From Ceratodon purpureus (lineage: Eukaryota > Streptophyta > Bryopsida > Pseudoditrichales > Ditrichaceae), in the NCBI GenBank assembly GCA_014871385.1, contig CM026422.1, positions 22,809,014-22,873,013 of the forward strand: DNA of 64,000 nt, given 5' to 3'. Shown piece after piece: positions 1-12,012 of this stretch; the first letter of the stretch is position 1, and the number at the start of each line of letters is the position of its first letter. Position numbers and translations under genes: made by a program. The notes beneath the pieces were generated by a model that saw only the letters and a list, made by a program, of their open reading frames with translations, searched no databases and was not told the origin of the DNA.

Positions 1-101
1 GTCCTGCTAGAGGAAACTATGTGTCACTGCTTTTCTCCTAGTCAGTGCTTGAGAATGTCATGAGCCCTATAGGTTACTGTGCAAATTCAGTGTGTATCGT
101 C

Positions 102-719
102 CTAATCTCCCATGGCTTTCCAGTGCGTTCCATACGGTGGTAATTCGTCTGGTAGAAGATTCGTTTCTGCGTATGCTTGTTCATGGGGTAGAGTAATGAG
201 CTCATCACATGGCAGATTGAACCTATCACTCCTCGCTGTCCACCGCGAAACATCTTCTGCATCACAGAACCCAGATCCATTGCATAAGGGGCAGGCAATA
301 TTATCCTCCGGTGACTCCGGTGTAACTGCCGGGGCATGTTCGGAGTTCTTGAATGAAGTAACTACTTCCAACCGTGCTTTTTCACCTTGTTTTCTCATCT
401 TCCAACTCTGCTTTTGACGTCTCTCTGATTTCATAGTAGACCTGTCTTTCTCACAAGCGTAAGAGACGGTAGAAGAACGCCGACGTACTGTTCTATCTGT
501 CGAATGGCAACTCTCTATCAAAAGACTATGGCTGCGCTTACCGCGCATGTCAAGCTCTACATTTTTCACCGACATCGTTTGTGTGTCTAACCGCCCTACC
601 TTGTTCTCTCTCGTCGTTGGAACATCAACGGGATCTAAGTCTAGGCACTTGTCCAAACTGCTCTCTGGATTTGGTTTGCAAACCTCTTCTACTAGGTGCG
701 TATTCGTCTGAGGATCCAT
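102..719 (-). CDS. Unrecognised basic protein or last exon with a CxxCxGxGxC motif
   Basis: This is an open frame of 205 codons on the minus strand, ending in TAG. I do not recognise the family. The first half is polar and basic, with runs such as RRRSS and KSERRQKQSWKMRKQ. Residues near 140-150 read CPLCNGSGFC, a short cysteine pair motif that could bind zinc, although a second pair is not obvious. The tail is WKAMGD. The base just before the first ATG follows AAAG on the minus strand, so this may be a last exon rather than a whole gene. It lies about 5 kb from the Tnp2 transposase on the same strand and may be part of the same large element. No function is proposed. Confidence 0.35.
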   Translation of the reverse strand: MDPQTNTHLVEEVCKPNPESSLDKCLDLDPVDVPTTRENKVGRLDTQTMSVKNVELDMRGKRSHSLLIESCHSTDRTVRRRSSTVSYACEKDRSTMKSERRQKQSWKMRKQGEKARLEVVTSFKNSEHAPAVTPESPEDNIACPLCNGSGFCDAEDVSRWTARSDRFNLPCDELITLPHEQAYAETNLLPDELPPYGTHWKAMGD

Positions 720-1589
720 CTTTCAACTACCAAAAAAATAAAGGAGGGAATTTTGCAAACAAACTGAAACTAGTAGTGATCTGTTTTGCCTCGGTAGAAG
801 GGAGAAGACAATGCCAATCGGGGAACAAATGAGCAACAATCAATCACTCTCAAACCTCACGGACTTCGAATTGAACTGTGTTGCTCTGTTTCAACACCTA
901 CTGCTATTAAGCTGCTTTTCCTTCATTTACTATGGGACGAGTTACAGTTCGAAAAAAGAAAAAGAAAATGTAGTCCAATGGAATTTTCCATACTTAGTTC
1001 GACATAGTCTCGGTGTGATCGCTCCCTCTACACTTGCCATATTTCGATTAGTCTTTCTCAGTTCGTCTATCACTTTTTCTCTTTCTTTGTATATTGAGTA
1101 TTCTGCGCCCATGATGTCAGTTGGTTTAGGCTTGAAGAATTCCACATGCAATGCTAGAGTGCATACCGTGCTGATAAACAACAGAACATTTGTAAGGTCC
1201 CATTAATATAAGCAAATGCACAGGTTTATTGGAAATCAATAAAAGAAGAAGGAAGAGAGAATGGAAATCAGTTGAACAACATAAGAATTTGGAATTTGAA
1301 TGCGATAGCAACAAAACAGTCGACGATGAGCTTAGTACAAAGGAGGAGCGTGGAATACTGCTCAAAGAAGCATACATTTCTTGCAAAGGTTATACTCTTT
1401 TAACAGCGTCTTCGGATGCAATGAGTAAACATACACCATTGTCAGTCGTCGTTCTTCCGAGACATGCTTTATAAACGGTAAACAAGAATGCATTGAGACA
1501 ACAGATAATTTTATGCCACTGTGAATCTACTTGTGCTCCCCATTCATGCGGTTGCTGGTGCCCCGAATTGTTCTCTGCCCTCAAAGACA
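720..1589. other. Gap between unrecognised minus-strand ORFs
   Basis: No confident gene is visible. A short open minus-strand stretch at 942-1130, with acidic and basic helical sequence (EREKVIDELRKTNRN), could be an exon joining the ORFs on either side. I could not fix its splice sites. Confidence 0.3.
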
Positions 1590-2096
1590 CTATGCGTGGA
1601 CATCTTCAGACGACGAAGGCCGAGGATTTGCTTCCAACACAGCCCTAGCTAGCTCAATCATGGGACTATGACAATTCCCTAAAGCTATGGCTTCCAACTC
1701 TCTCTCTCGTTCTAGCCTGCGAGTCTTCATCGTGATCATCTCCTCGAGAAGGTCCCTCCTCTCCCGAGCACGCCATGCCTTGTGATTTGCCGTGACTTTC
1801 CCCAATCTTGCAGACGTAACACGACGAAGCTGTTCACTGACTGCCTCCTCCATGGCCTCCTGTGAATGTGATGAACCAGGGCTCCTTAATCTTGTTATCA
1901 TTCCTGCCAGAGTGTCGAGTTGATGGTTGTAGTTGTCGCGGGCTTGCATGTACTCCAGTCGCATATTTCGCACACTAATCTGAGGAATTTCTTCACGTAG
2001 ACCTTCTAACTCTCGTTCAGACAACCACCTCGCCAACTGGGCATCTTCTAGATTCCTCACAGCCTGCAACAGGTCGTTCATTTGATGAGTGTTCAT
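1590..2096 (-). CDS. Unrecognised coiled-coil protein, 168 aa
   Basis: The frame opens with ATG at 2096 and ends in TAG. The protein is almost entirely charged helix, rich in Glu, Arg, Leu and Gln, with heptad-like stretches near residues 10-40 and 95-140. It contains no cysteine motif, signal peptide or membrane segment. Coiled-coil ORFs of this sort are common accessory proteins in large plant DNA transposons, and this one lies on the same side as the Tnp2 gene. I infer that it may be element cargo, but it could equally be one exon of a longer minus-strand gene. No family was recognised. Confidence 0.35.
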   Translation of the reverse strand: MNTHQMNDLLQAVRNLEDAQLARWLSERELEGLREEIPQISVRNMRLEYMQARDNYNHQLDTLAGMITRLRSPGSSHSQEAMEEAVSEQLRRVTSARLGKVTANHKAWRARERRDLLEEMITMKTRRLERERELEAIALGNCHSPMIELARAVLEANPRPSSSEDVHA

Positions 2097-4006
2097 CGTG
2101 GGAGGTGGATCGATTGCTACAATGAAACATAAATTTTTTTTAACACACTATGTAGAGAGAATAGTAGACTTCATCGACTACAACGCATATCAGCATGCAG
2201 AAAAAAGGTGAAGAACTCGTACACTGCATGCGGCCTCGACTGCCTGTGTCACATTTGGCGTCCAAAACCAACAACGCTTGCATATGAACAAGCAGTTTTT
2301 TCCGCAGTTCATATGAGTATGCTTAAAGGAAAGCTATCAGAACGTTGTTCTGATTCTTTATCTCCCTCTCCCCTCCCAGAAGAGGACCACAAATATGGAA
2401 AATTAACGGAAATGAAAACTTATCGTCCTGAACCCACTCCGCTAACACTATGTCGTTCTTTTAAAAAAGGCCAGTTTCAAATTTTTTGGAAATTTTTTAC
2501 GGCTTTATGTTTTCGATAAATGTTCATGAACCCATTAAGGTCAGCGAGTAATTCAGAACATCTCTTAAGAGCTTTTACCAATTTTGCTCTTAAAGTATTA
2601 AATTGGATCAGTACTTCCTTCAGTGCTCGAGTTAGGCTTTCCCTGTTCTATGGAGAAGTTCATCATAGGCGACAACACTATGACAAGCACAGTGTATTCA
2701 AATACGTTTAGCTTCAGGCTAGGTCCCAATGAACACTACCATTCATTTCTATACAACGCCGCAACTGTAAGGGGACTATTCAGCAAATCATTTCCACGTA
2801 GCTATTCGAAGACACTACTAATGAACCCTAGGTTTCTACCTCTAGCCGATGTGATTTCCTGGTTTCCTTCCCCATTACTCTAATGCATCATTATATTTCA
2901 CATGATCCATGATTGAACTGTTTGGTCATTGCACACCCGACTCGGCGGCCTCTTTGTTGCATTCAACACCCCTACATATTTTTTCAAAACCGTTTACTTG
3001 TGCACTGGTCATCAGTTGGAATTTGCGATGTCGCTCGATTCGCTGCGCAATTTCTTCATATGCAACGGTAAGTCCACTTACGCATTGAGTGCTTTGCTTA
3101 AGTTTCTCACGCTGTTTTTGCAATCTACATGTGTATGTGTTTCCACTGTTATACACAATGCGCTGGATATTGATCCTCTTGTTGTAGCTTCTGTGAGAGG
3201 GTGTTTGCAAATTAATTGATCGTCAGTATCTTAGAATGGATCACACTTCTAATACAGGAGGATGTTCTTCGCAGGTTGCCTAGTTTGATCTAGTAATCGG
3301 CTGGAACAGGGGTGTGTTGGTTGACTCAAACAAGAGCTTCAATCTCGGAAGACAAGCGTCTCAATTAGCCGGCATTGTCTGACTGGCCCGGAAATCAATT
3401 CAATCTTCTGCTCCGAGGTAAGAGATTCCATCACATCATTTGTGTTTTTGAGTACATTACTGTATCCTTTGTCAACCCGGTGTAGATTCTGTAGGTAAAT
3501 GGCTAACATTGCGGCGGGTTCTTGGGGCGAAAGTCCCTGTTACGCTGGAGGAGTGTATATTTCGCAACGCGTTAAGACCTGGTATGAGAAGTGGGGAGTA
3601 ACATCTTTAGATTGACGTTTTCTAATCGCACTTTTTGACAAGTGCTGTTTTGATATGGTACTTATTAATAAATGATTTCATGTCTCTTTTTCAGAAGAAT
3701 ATATATGAGATAACATTTCAGTAGTCGGTGACGACTACAATGAGTTACATTTACGTTCCGTTTGGTGTATGTTGCAACTACAATGAATCAGCAAAGACAA
3801 CAGTGCTAGGCGAAGTAATCGCTATTGACATTGCAGCCCTGGTTAGTTGTTTCACTCTTCGGGTTATTGATGACATAATCTCTGTACCTCTTAGATGCAT
3901 TTAAAGTCGGGTTTCGTTTGGAGAGTAATGTGGTTGTTTACAGAGTGGCGTCCACTCGGAAACAGCATCAGCTACGGCAAATGCGTACCGACCTCGGAAG
4001 TTGGTT
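2097..4006. other. Noncoding or uncertain stretch left of the plus-strand ORF
   Basis: Nothing is firmly coding. A minus-strand open stretch at 2926-3150 reads as polar helix (LQKQREKLKQ, YEEIAQRIERHRKF) and could be an upstream exon of the coiled-coil ORF at 1590-2096. Several CACTA pentamers occur (near 2144, 2447, 2677, 2733 and 2813), but none could be paired with a matching right end. Confidence 0.3.
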
Positions 4007-5162
4007 ATGGAGAATTCCGACTCTGAGGATGACGAATACAATGCTGAACTTGGTGGGCTCAATGTCGTCGATCATGTACAGCCAATACTCAAACTGTCAT
4101 CTGTTTTTCGAATTTCATATTTCGATTCAATTAAGACGTTATTTGTTTTATTTTTATTTTTTTAAAACAAAAAACCCGTATACTTAAATGACATAGCTCA
4201 GGGCTATAACTCGGGGGGAATTTGGTTTAGTACTCGCTCATGATGTGTTTCATGTCTATATATCTTTTGATCAACTGATGCGTGGAGTGTTCTCACAGAT
4301 ACTACCTGCGACCACCGTCCATGACGGTTCAGTGATATTCCTTCCGTGGCTGGAAGATTGGCATGCCAGAGGAAATCTGAACGACGAGCTCCTCCTAAAG
4401 TGGCACGACTATTGGCACAACACTTCTTCCCAGCCCGCATTTGACGTGGACGCTAACGTTGCCGGCATTGACTGGGACGAGGTTGACATGTGTAAATCTT
4501 CCTCCTGGGATGATGTTTCATGGGACGCTCCGTTGACACAGAACTTGGAGGATCAAAATCAAAAAGAAGCTACTAATGTGTGGGTCAACTACGTCAGATA
4601 TCTGGACACATCAAGAAAGCATAGAAAACGAGTTAAGAGAGCTTTGTTGCGCAAAAAACTATTTGAAGCGGGGGATGAATTTTTCTTATCTGTTCTTGCT
4701 GGTCGTAAGGCAGTGTACGAAGTAAAGGAGCAGAGAAGGCTTCAAAAACGACAAAGAGCTGCCGAGATACGTTTTGAGATAGAGTGCAACGCTATACGAC
4801 AGGGCATTCAGCAGCGACTGCAGTCTAGAGATGTGCCTATGACAGACACTACGGAACAACAGACCTTTTTTGTGGAGAAACTTGTTTGTTGTCGCGAAGC
4901 CGCCATGAAGGAAAGTTTTATGGACAATGTGAGACACGCTATCAACAAGGCTCATGTTCATCACCGAAGGAGGAAAGTCATTCTTGATCACCTAGGGATT
5001 CCATCTGGCCAATTCGGAGGAGATTGTTCTTCTAAAGTTCGAAAGAAACGCGTCAGTAAGTTGGTGGACGGAAAGGAACCAGATTTTGAGGACTCCCCTG
5101 CTCGGAACACACGGTCTAAAGCTGCAGAAGATACAAAACAGATCAAGAGGCCATCTACTTGA
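4007..5162 (+). CDS. Unrecognised charged protein, two exons, possible transposon cargo
   Basis: The proposed model is exon 1 at 4007-4075 and exon 2 at 4299-5162, with donor CAT|GTACAG and acceptor CTCACAG|ATA in matching phase 0. It gives about 310 residues. The N-terminus is acidic (MENSDSEDDEYNAELGG). The middle is Trp-rich (FLPWLEDWHARGN, LLKWHDYW), and residues about 130-220 are a basic coiled coil. The C-terminus is basic, with a KVRKKR run that could act as a nuclear signal. The gene converges on the 3' end of the Tnp2 gene with a gap of about 0.5 kb. An acceptor-like site just upstream (TTTACAG near 3942) means the first exon could begin earlier. I do not recognise the family. Cargo of the CACTA element is an inference from position. 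Confidence 0.4.
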
Positions 5163-5673
5163 AAATTTCCATGTTTTTGGGAAGCCTGCTACTCATTGAA
5201 GATAACTGTCATTCCAGGTGAAGGTCATCTTTCTTAAGACTTTGTATTTGTGGTTAAAAATTGGCTTTTTTCAGACAACGACTTTCGGATTGTCCTTAAC
5301 ATATAAGTAGATGGTAAAAAATCCAGTTCACCATTTTCCAGGCTTTAAAAGATTGTGCAAACCTATTATTCCCTCTACATATATCCAGAACGGGCTACGA
5401 ACCCAAATTCAATTTCTTTGGAAAGGAAAAATATGATTGCATATGTTTATTCTACAGAAGTTATGGGCTAGTCAGGGTAAGTAATATACATGGGAAAAAA
5501 ATAAATAAATAAAAGGGCGTGATAAACAAACCAGTTGCAAAGGTAGTTCACACTGATATACACACACTTTGGATGACCGCCTTCTGAATTCCAAAATAGA
5601 GCTGCGGAACTCGGTTCTGCAACTGCTAGATCGTCATTTACATGCCATGGGTCGAACGTTATGAAGCTTTTGT

Positions 5674-8600
5674 TCATTTGTCACTGAAAATAATAGGTAC
5701 ATAATTAACTTTCACATTGGTGACACTGCATATCCTCTTTTGCACAACGTAAAACTTCAAAAGGACATGGCCATCTGATTAATATACTTACATTATTTCC
5801 GGATACTCTGCCAATGCTTACCTGTTTTCCTCGTCTGATAATTCAGTTGCTACAGTCGACCTAGCATGACAGGGTATGTTGTTCACACTTGGTGGAGATA
5901 ATCCAGGAGGTTCTGTAGTCGTGGTTATTATATCGTCTTCTTCCGTGTCTTGCACTACTCGACGAGAGCGAGAGTCTTTCCTCATAACGACTCGCCATCC
6001 TTCCCGCCTTCCTTCATCCGAGAAGAATATCTGTATACATTGTTGTGGAAAAATGAATGGGTCTCTGTGCTTCGGCTCTTTGTGCTTATAATTTACAATT
6101 AGAAATCCATCACGGTCTCTCATGTACGTTGGGTTCCCTCTGTTGTCGGTAGCTTTAATCCATGTGCATCTAAAAAGGATTATAGGAGTGAACAACTTCC
6201 CATAGTTCAATACCAGAATATCCATGATTTCTCCAACCGTGTGCCTTTTCATAACTTCCCCTTCCTCGGTGACCCATTCATGCAAACATGCAACTCCACA
6301 GTCATATGTATCTAGCGTCTCAGTTCTGTCATCGTTCACACGAAAATGATTTCCGAATGCTTTGATCCGCCGGAATCTTTTGGCTGTCATATCTGGTTTG
6401 CTGCATAATTTGACAGCATCCAAGTCGTCGGCAATAGGATTTAATGTCTTCCTCTGAAATACGATTCTTCGAAGCCATTGTTCGTAAGGTGCAGTGGTTT
6501 CGTCGCCCTTTCTTAATTCTTCCCATTGGCTACATACACAAGCCAAAAATTAATGTGTTAAACGTGAAAAACCGTTTATGTCATTAATTTTTTCATGGGA
6601 AATTTAAAAATACACATCATAACGTGTTCAGAGATATAGAGAAAGCAACCATATGCATACACATATTTTTAGGACATTTGACATTGACTGTAATTCACAT
6701 CTCTTACAAGTTTATGACTATAGTAAAAACCTGTTCAGCTTAGCGCAGGTCGAATGAGATATTGTTCCTTTTACAATCTTTTTGGCAAGTTTTCAACTTC
6801 CTATACACATCTCTTCGTTTCTCAAGGATGATCTTAACAAATGGTTTGGATCCAGAAATGTGTACGTTTCAAAAACAGAAAACAGTTGGGTCACTTACTG
6901 AAAATATGGAGCCAGTATGGTGGAATTCCGTATAACGTAACTGTGAGCTGTTGCACGGTCTTCTTCGTTGAATTTCCATGTCGACGAACCACCTTCTAAC
7001 ACTTCATACGTGTCTTCATCATCGTCCTCTGCATCCCATAGTCTAGTTGACACAGCCTTCACTCCGTGGATATATTCAGTGACGAAACCATTGCTAGCAT
7101 CCTCTATGTATCCCCTTGCAATCGATCCTTCGGGTCTAGCCATATTTCTCACGTATTTTTTTAGAGTTTTGTTGTAACGCTCAACCGGGTACATCCACCT
7201 GTTAGATATAGGACCGCATAGGTATAGTTGCTCGACCAAATCTAATGGAAAGTGAGTCATTACGTCAAAGAATGACCGTGGAAACACCATCTCCAACAGA
7301 CATTCTGTTACAGCGACGTCTTCACGCAGTGAATCAATATCTACAGGGTCCCAAACCTTGCAGCACAGTCTTCTGAAGACTCGACACAATCGCATGATAG
7401 CTAATCGTGGAATTGGTTGCATGAGCCCCCTCAATGCCAGTGGAAGAAGACCCTGCATAAGAACATGAAAATCGTGCGACTTCAGGGATCCCCATTTTTT
7501 TTTTCTAACATTGTCAGGGAGATTCGCACCTACATACTTCGACGGAGTCTTCAGTTTTTCTAAAGTCGTGCAAAATTGATCGAACTCTGTTGGTGTTAAC
7601 ACATAGGGGGCCGCAGGTTTGAGCATTCTCCCCGGCTTTCTTGGATGTGGTTGTAGGAACAAATGGTTTCTCTGGTCAAGTCCCACTCTCTTCAGGTCCC
7701 TTCGAACTTGCACTGTGTCTTTGTCTCCTGATATGGTTGCAAGTATGTTTAAGGCGAGATTTCTCTCACAGTGCATTACATCCAAAGTATTGCGTATTTC
7801 CAAATGCTGTTCAGAAGAAAACCAAAATCAAAATTAGTATTCTGAGCTTAAATGTCCGTGGAGTGATAGTCAAGGACCTAAATTCCTTATATAGATTAAT
7901 GCTTCCACCTTTGTCAAAATCAACTTTGCATTTTTGAATCAATATATATCAACATAACTAATGAACTCACGAGTGACTAGAAATTCATCCAACCAGTACT
8001 CTAAAAGTAGAAATGGGGTAAATAGTTTGTAAACAATTTAAATGAATTGCTCATTAATGTAATGACAACAAGGTCACGATAGAAACGACGCTCCTAAAGC
8101 CTGGTATGACTGAAACAAAACTGAAGGGATAATAAAATTTACAAGAAGTAATATGCCTACCTCCCAATATGGCAGGTCAAACAGTATGCTCCTCCGTTTC
8201 ATTCCGTGTCGCTTCGACGGGTCGGGCGGGCTATTTCTTCCTCGATAATTTTGTGCCAACCATTCATTGTACTCGGCTGCCCCTTCTAATTGTTCTTGAG
8301 CTGAGACGTGTGTCGGACGTGGTCGATTTTCTGGTATACCGTCAAAAAATTTAGCCGCTTCCTGGGACCTATATGGATGATTCTCTGGTAGCCATCTTCG
8401 AGCTCCAGTATATACAAACTTGTTCAATTCATGTGCCCACGTACCTTGTAATTGTGGCCCGCATGGTGGGCATGCCACTCCTCCTGAATGAGCTGTACCG
8501 GCCACCATGCCATATCCAGGCAGGTCATGTAGCGTCCATAATACCATTGCTCTTAAATTGAATTCCCTGGATTGTGATTCACTGTAGGCATCGTAACAGG

Positions 8601-9954
8601 GCACACCATCCCATAGTATGAGCAGCTCATCCACTAACGGCTCGAGGTATACATCAAAATTTTCACCCTTGCAGGCCTCCTTTCCTGGAATGAGAAGCGC
8701 CAGGATGATGAAGAATTTTTTGGTAGTCAGCCACGGGGGTATGTTGTAGTTGAATAGTAATACAGGGGTGGTAGACCAGGTTGATTTATAAAGCTTGAAA
8801 GGGCTCATGCCGTGTGCCGAAAGTGCAAAGGTTACATTCCTAGGATCAGAATGAAATATCGGTTTCTCTGGAAAAACTATAGGGAACCTTTCGGCAGCCA
8901 GTTGCCAAGCCCTAGAATCTGCTGGAAACCTGACTTTCCCGTCAGTGCTTTTGAATTTTGCATGCCATCTCTGTAACTCAGATAAAGAAGGGGATCTGTA
9001 AGTTCTCTATAAATGTGGAATGACAGGAAAGTGGCGGAGTACCTTTCTTGGAGACTTCAGTCGCCTCATGTCCCGGTATCTAGGCTCATTACATTTCGGA
9101 CATCGATCCAATGTGGAGTAATCGTGAGTCCCGGTCCTATTCCTGCGAAACAATACACATGCATTGACGCAGGCATCAATGTTTATGTATTCTAGGCCCA
9201 GTTTTCTGATCAAAGTGGACATTGCATGCTTCGTCCTAGGCATGGTGTTTTTGGATGGAAGAAAGTATTTCTGGAGCCCTGCCAGAAGGTCCTGTATGAA
9301 TCTACCAGTAACCCCGTGCACTGAAAAAAGATTCTTCAAGAAAATCGTTGCGCCAAGTTGAGTTGAGGGGGCTCCTTCGTACAGGTCTTGTATAGCTTCT
9401 TCCATTGCTCTAGGATCGAATGCGTCCTCATCTCCCCTGCCGACTCCTTCGCATTGCACATGACACTGGAACCGACCCTGTTCATTCCTAGGTTGCTGAG
9501 CATCCAAATCTCCGGCATCACTATCTCCATCTGCGTCTCCCTCATCCAAACCATCAACAAAATTGAAAATATCAACAGCTATCTCCTGCACACGATCCTC
9601 GACGTCAACATGCTCGCGCTGAAATCTGTTTTCGATCATCGGACGTAGATTCATTCCCTCATCACGCTCAGGATGCATTCGCCTCCTGGAATATGCTACT
9701 TCCCACTCCGCATCGGATGAGTCATACTCACCGGGCCCCTTCCACACTCGAAATTGCGGCGAGCGTCGCGACCGCATTAGATGATTTCGCACCTTATACA
9801 ACTTCAGCAGTCGCATTCCATTGCAGTCGGTACATGGACATGGCATGTTCTTCAACCTGTACATGCGATAACGCATACTTTCCCTACGGAACAGACGATC
9901 ATCTCGACGACGTTGGCGAAGAGGGTCATCGAGATGTAGTTTAGGGGGATTCAT
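5674..9954 (-). CDS. TNPD/Tnp2-family CACTA transposase, one in-frame stop
   Basis: The model is complement of exons 8161-9954, 6899-7806, 5822-6529 and 5674-5683. All junctions are GT-AG and the phases close, giving 1139 codons. Near residues 39-44 CPCTDC opens a transposase-associated (TAD-like) domain ending in VWKGPGE. The Tnp2 domain follows at about 330-600, with YNIPPWL, LLIPGKEACKG and DVYLEPLVDELLILW. After intron 1 come LDVMHCERN and a DUF4218-like region (about 690-800: LLPLALRGLM, RWMYPVERY). A DUF4216-like region lies at about 935-1040 (GNHFRV, YDCGVAC, FRCTWIKA). This family cuts and joins element ends. One TAG at 9007-9009 (codon 316) interrupts an otherwise continuous exon where a Gln is expected. 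It is too close to any donor and acceptor to be an intron, so the copy may be inactive. Confidence 0.85.
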
Positions 9955-10511
9955 GGACAAAAAATCCTTGATTGGACTCACACCATGTTGTCAAAGTCAC
10001 GGGTAGCGTAATTCATCACTCCATACACATGAGAACATCTAAAACACACATCATATTCTTTAGGTTGTACACATTAATGTTGTGTACGTCAACAACGGGA
10101 AGAGATGGATGTAATTCATACTGTAATATAAAGATACAGGCAGTGAAAAGGAGCGTTTCCTACCCTGGGACTTAAGCTGATACGCATAAAACGAAAAAGA
10201 AAAAGATATAATGTAAAAGAAAAAGTTGGTGGAAGGAAAGACGGTACCATCATGGATTCGTTTGCCTGTGGCGGCTGAGGAAACAAATCAAGTCACAGCT
10301 TTCAAGGCACAGCGTTCAAGGCGCAGCCTTCACAAGTGTCACACATAGAAGTCCGTTCTGCAATGATTCACATGTGCTCAGTCTAGGGTTAGCGTTGTTG
10401 AAACCATGCTTTGGCGGGGAACATGATCACATTGCAAGCAAAGCGATAGTTCTATCTCTCTACACACACATAGTTGGGACTTCGAGGGATCACTCTTATC
10501 TGTTTGCAACC
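9955..10511. promoter_or_regulatory. Divergent intergenic region between TNPD and TNPA-like genes
   Basis: This 557-bp space must hold both promoters, since the two start codons face away from each other. No clear TATA box stands out. A short motif like TTCAAGGC(G/A)CAGC recurs at about 10298-10330, which is the type of short repeat a TNPA-like protein might bind. That role is inferred only from position. Confidence 0.4.
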
Positions 10512-11972
10512 ATGACTTCAACATCGACTTCAAGTGACAGTGGGAGAAGCACAGACATGCAGAAAGAAGCGGATGACGAACCATGCGAGGAGAACGAGTA
10601 TGTGCGCGAAAGGAATAGGCGGGTTGCGGAGCTGCGAGCTCATGTTGCTCCTTTGGAAGACGCGGCCAAAAAACTGTAAGCGCTTGCATTTTCCCTTCCT
10701 CGTAGAGGAAACAAGTCGTTGCTCTTGCCACGTGCCAGACTTTCTAGTGTTTCCCCGGAAATCTCTTCGCGTATGGTATGCAGAATCAGTTCCTTACATT
10801 GTTTACTCAGGACATGCGGTCGACGTGGACGGCGTTGCTATCTTTGGTTTCCCATGCTGTTTTCTGATGTTTGCACCGTGCTTCTGGGAATAGGAGAGCT
10901 GGGTTCCAGCAACCACGACGTCAGGAGAAGGGAAGGGTGTGCGAGAAAACACCGACTCTGCAAGGAAGTCCTCGTAGAAGTACCCGCTTGAGGAGCACTG
11001 GATTATCAAGCGACGTTACAGCTGCCACCGAACGCCGCAACCTCATGGAAGACGAAGGCGATGAACCCTCTCTAGAGCACCGCAGCGGAAACAAAGAACC
11101 AGGTACAGTACTTCGGTCTCTTACAATTCCAATCCTATTTTCTATGTCTGCCTCTATGTAGTAAAAGTATCGAAAGATGTCCTTGTATATGATCTGGGTC
11201 GACGTTAGTCTAGAGTTTACAGTGTGGAGATGGTTCTTGACCGTTTTTTTTTTCTTCTAAACTCCATACAGTTCCAATTCTATTAACTAAGATGTGTAGG
11301 GCCAGGTAGACATATGGAAGTCTATTACATACATCACCGTTTTTATTTGTGTGTACATATCTGTCTCGGTTCTTCTGTTTATTACAGTGTATTCTCCGTT
11401 TGTTCACTATTATCTTCCTGTAAACTCTCACGGCACCGTCTTGTAAAGTATATTGGACTTGGCAATGCCCGCATTTGACATATCTGGACGACCCATGGTC
11501 ACTGCATTTTAACAAAAATTTCTTAGTCTATAGTAACCTATAATTTTCCACACTTAATCCACGCCGACCCGTCAAAGGAAATTATAGTTTTTTTTCTTTT
11601 CCTCGTCCAAGGCACCGCTTCTGAGGAGGAACTTGTGTTAAATTATGTAGTCATTTTGTATTTCGTGCAGAGTGTCAAAGAATGTGTGACCACATCTTGT
11701 AGAATATATGATCTGTTTGGATAGTATGTCTGTAATTCTGTACCACTAGGGTACTCATCTTTGTCGAATTATCAGTGACCAAATTAATTCTAGTGCATTT
11801 GTTTAAGTGTAACTTAGTATTACTTGAATGCGTCATGTCTAATTTAATACTAAAGTGTTAGTCGAAATGTGGAACTCGGATTTTTTTCCCTCCAGTTTAT
11901 TACTGTTCATTTTCATCTGTTCAATTGTTAAGTGCACATAGTCGATAATAAGGACTTCTTCTAGCACAGCGT

Positions 11973-12012
<40 letters not shown>

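Noticed and set aside
2140-2830. Several CACTA pentamers considered as the left end of the CACTA element
   Set aside because: None has an extended match to a TAGTG-containing sequence right of 16 kb. The pentamer alone is too common.
5468-5673. Open frame downstream of the last TNPD exon
   Set aside because: It reads in a different frame from the spliced TNPD product, which stops at 5674 after SDK, and it has no recognisable content.
9001-9040. An intron removing the TAG in the transposase (donor AAG|GTACTC, acceptor CTTACAG)
   Set aside because: The interval is only about 35 nt, below plant intron size, and the skipped residues belong to a conserved segment.
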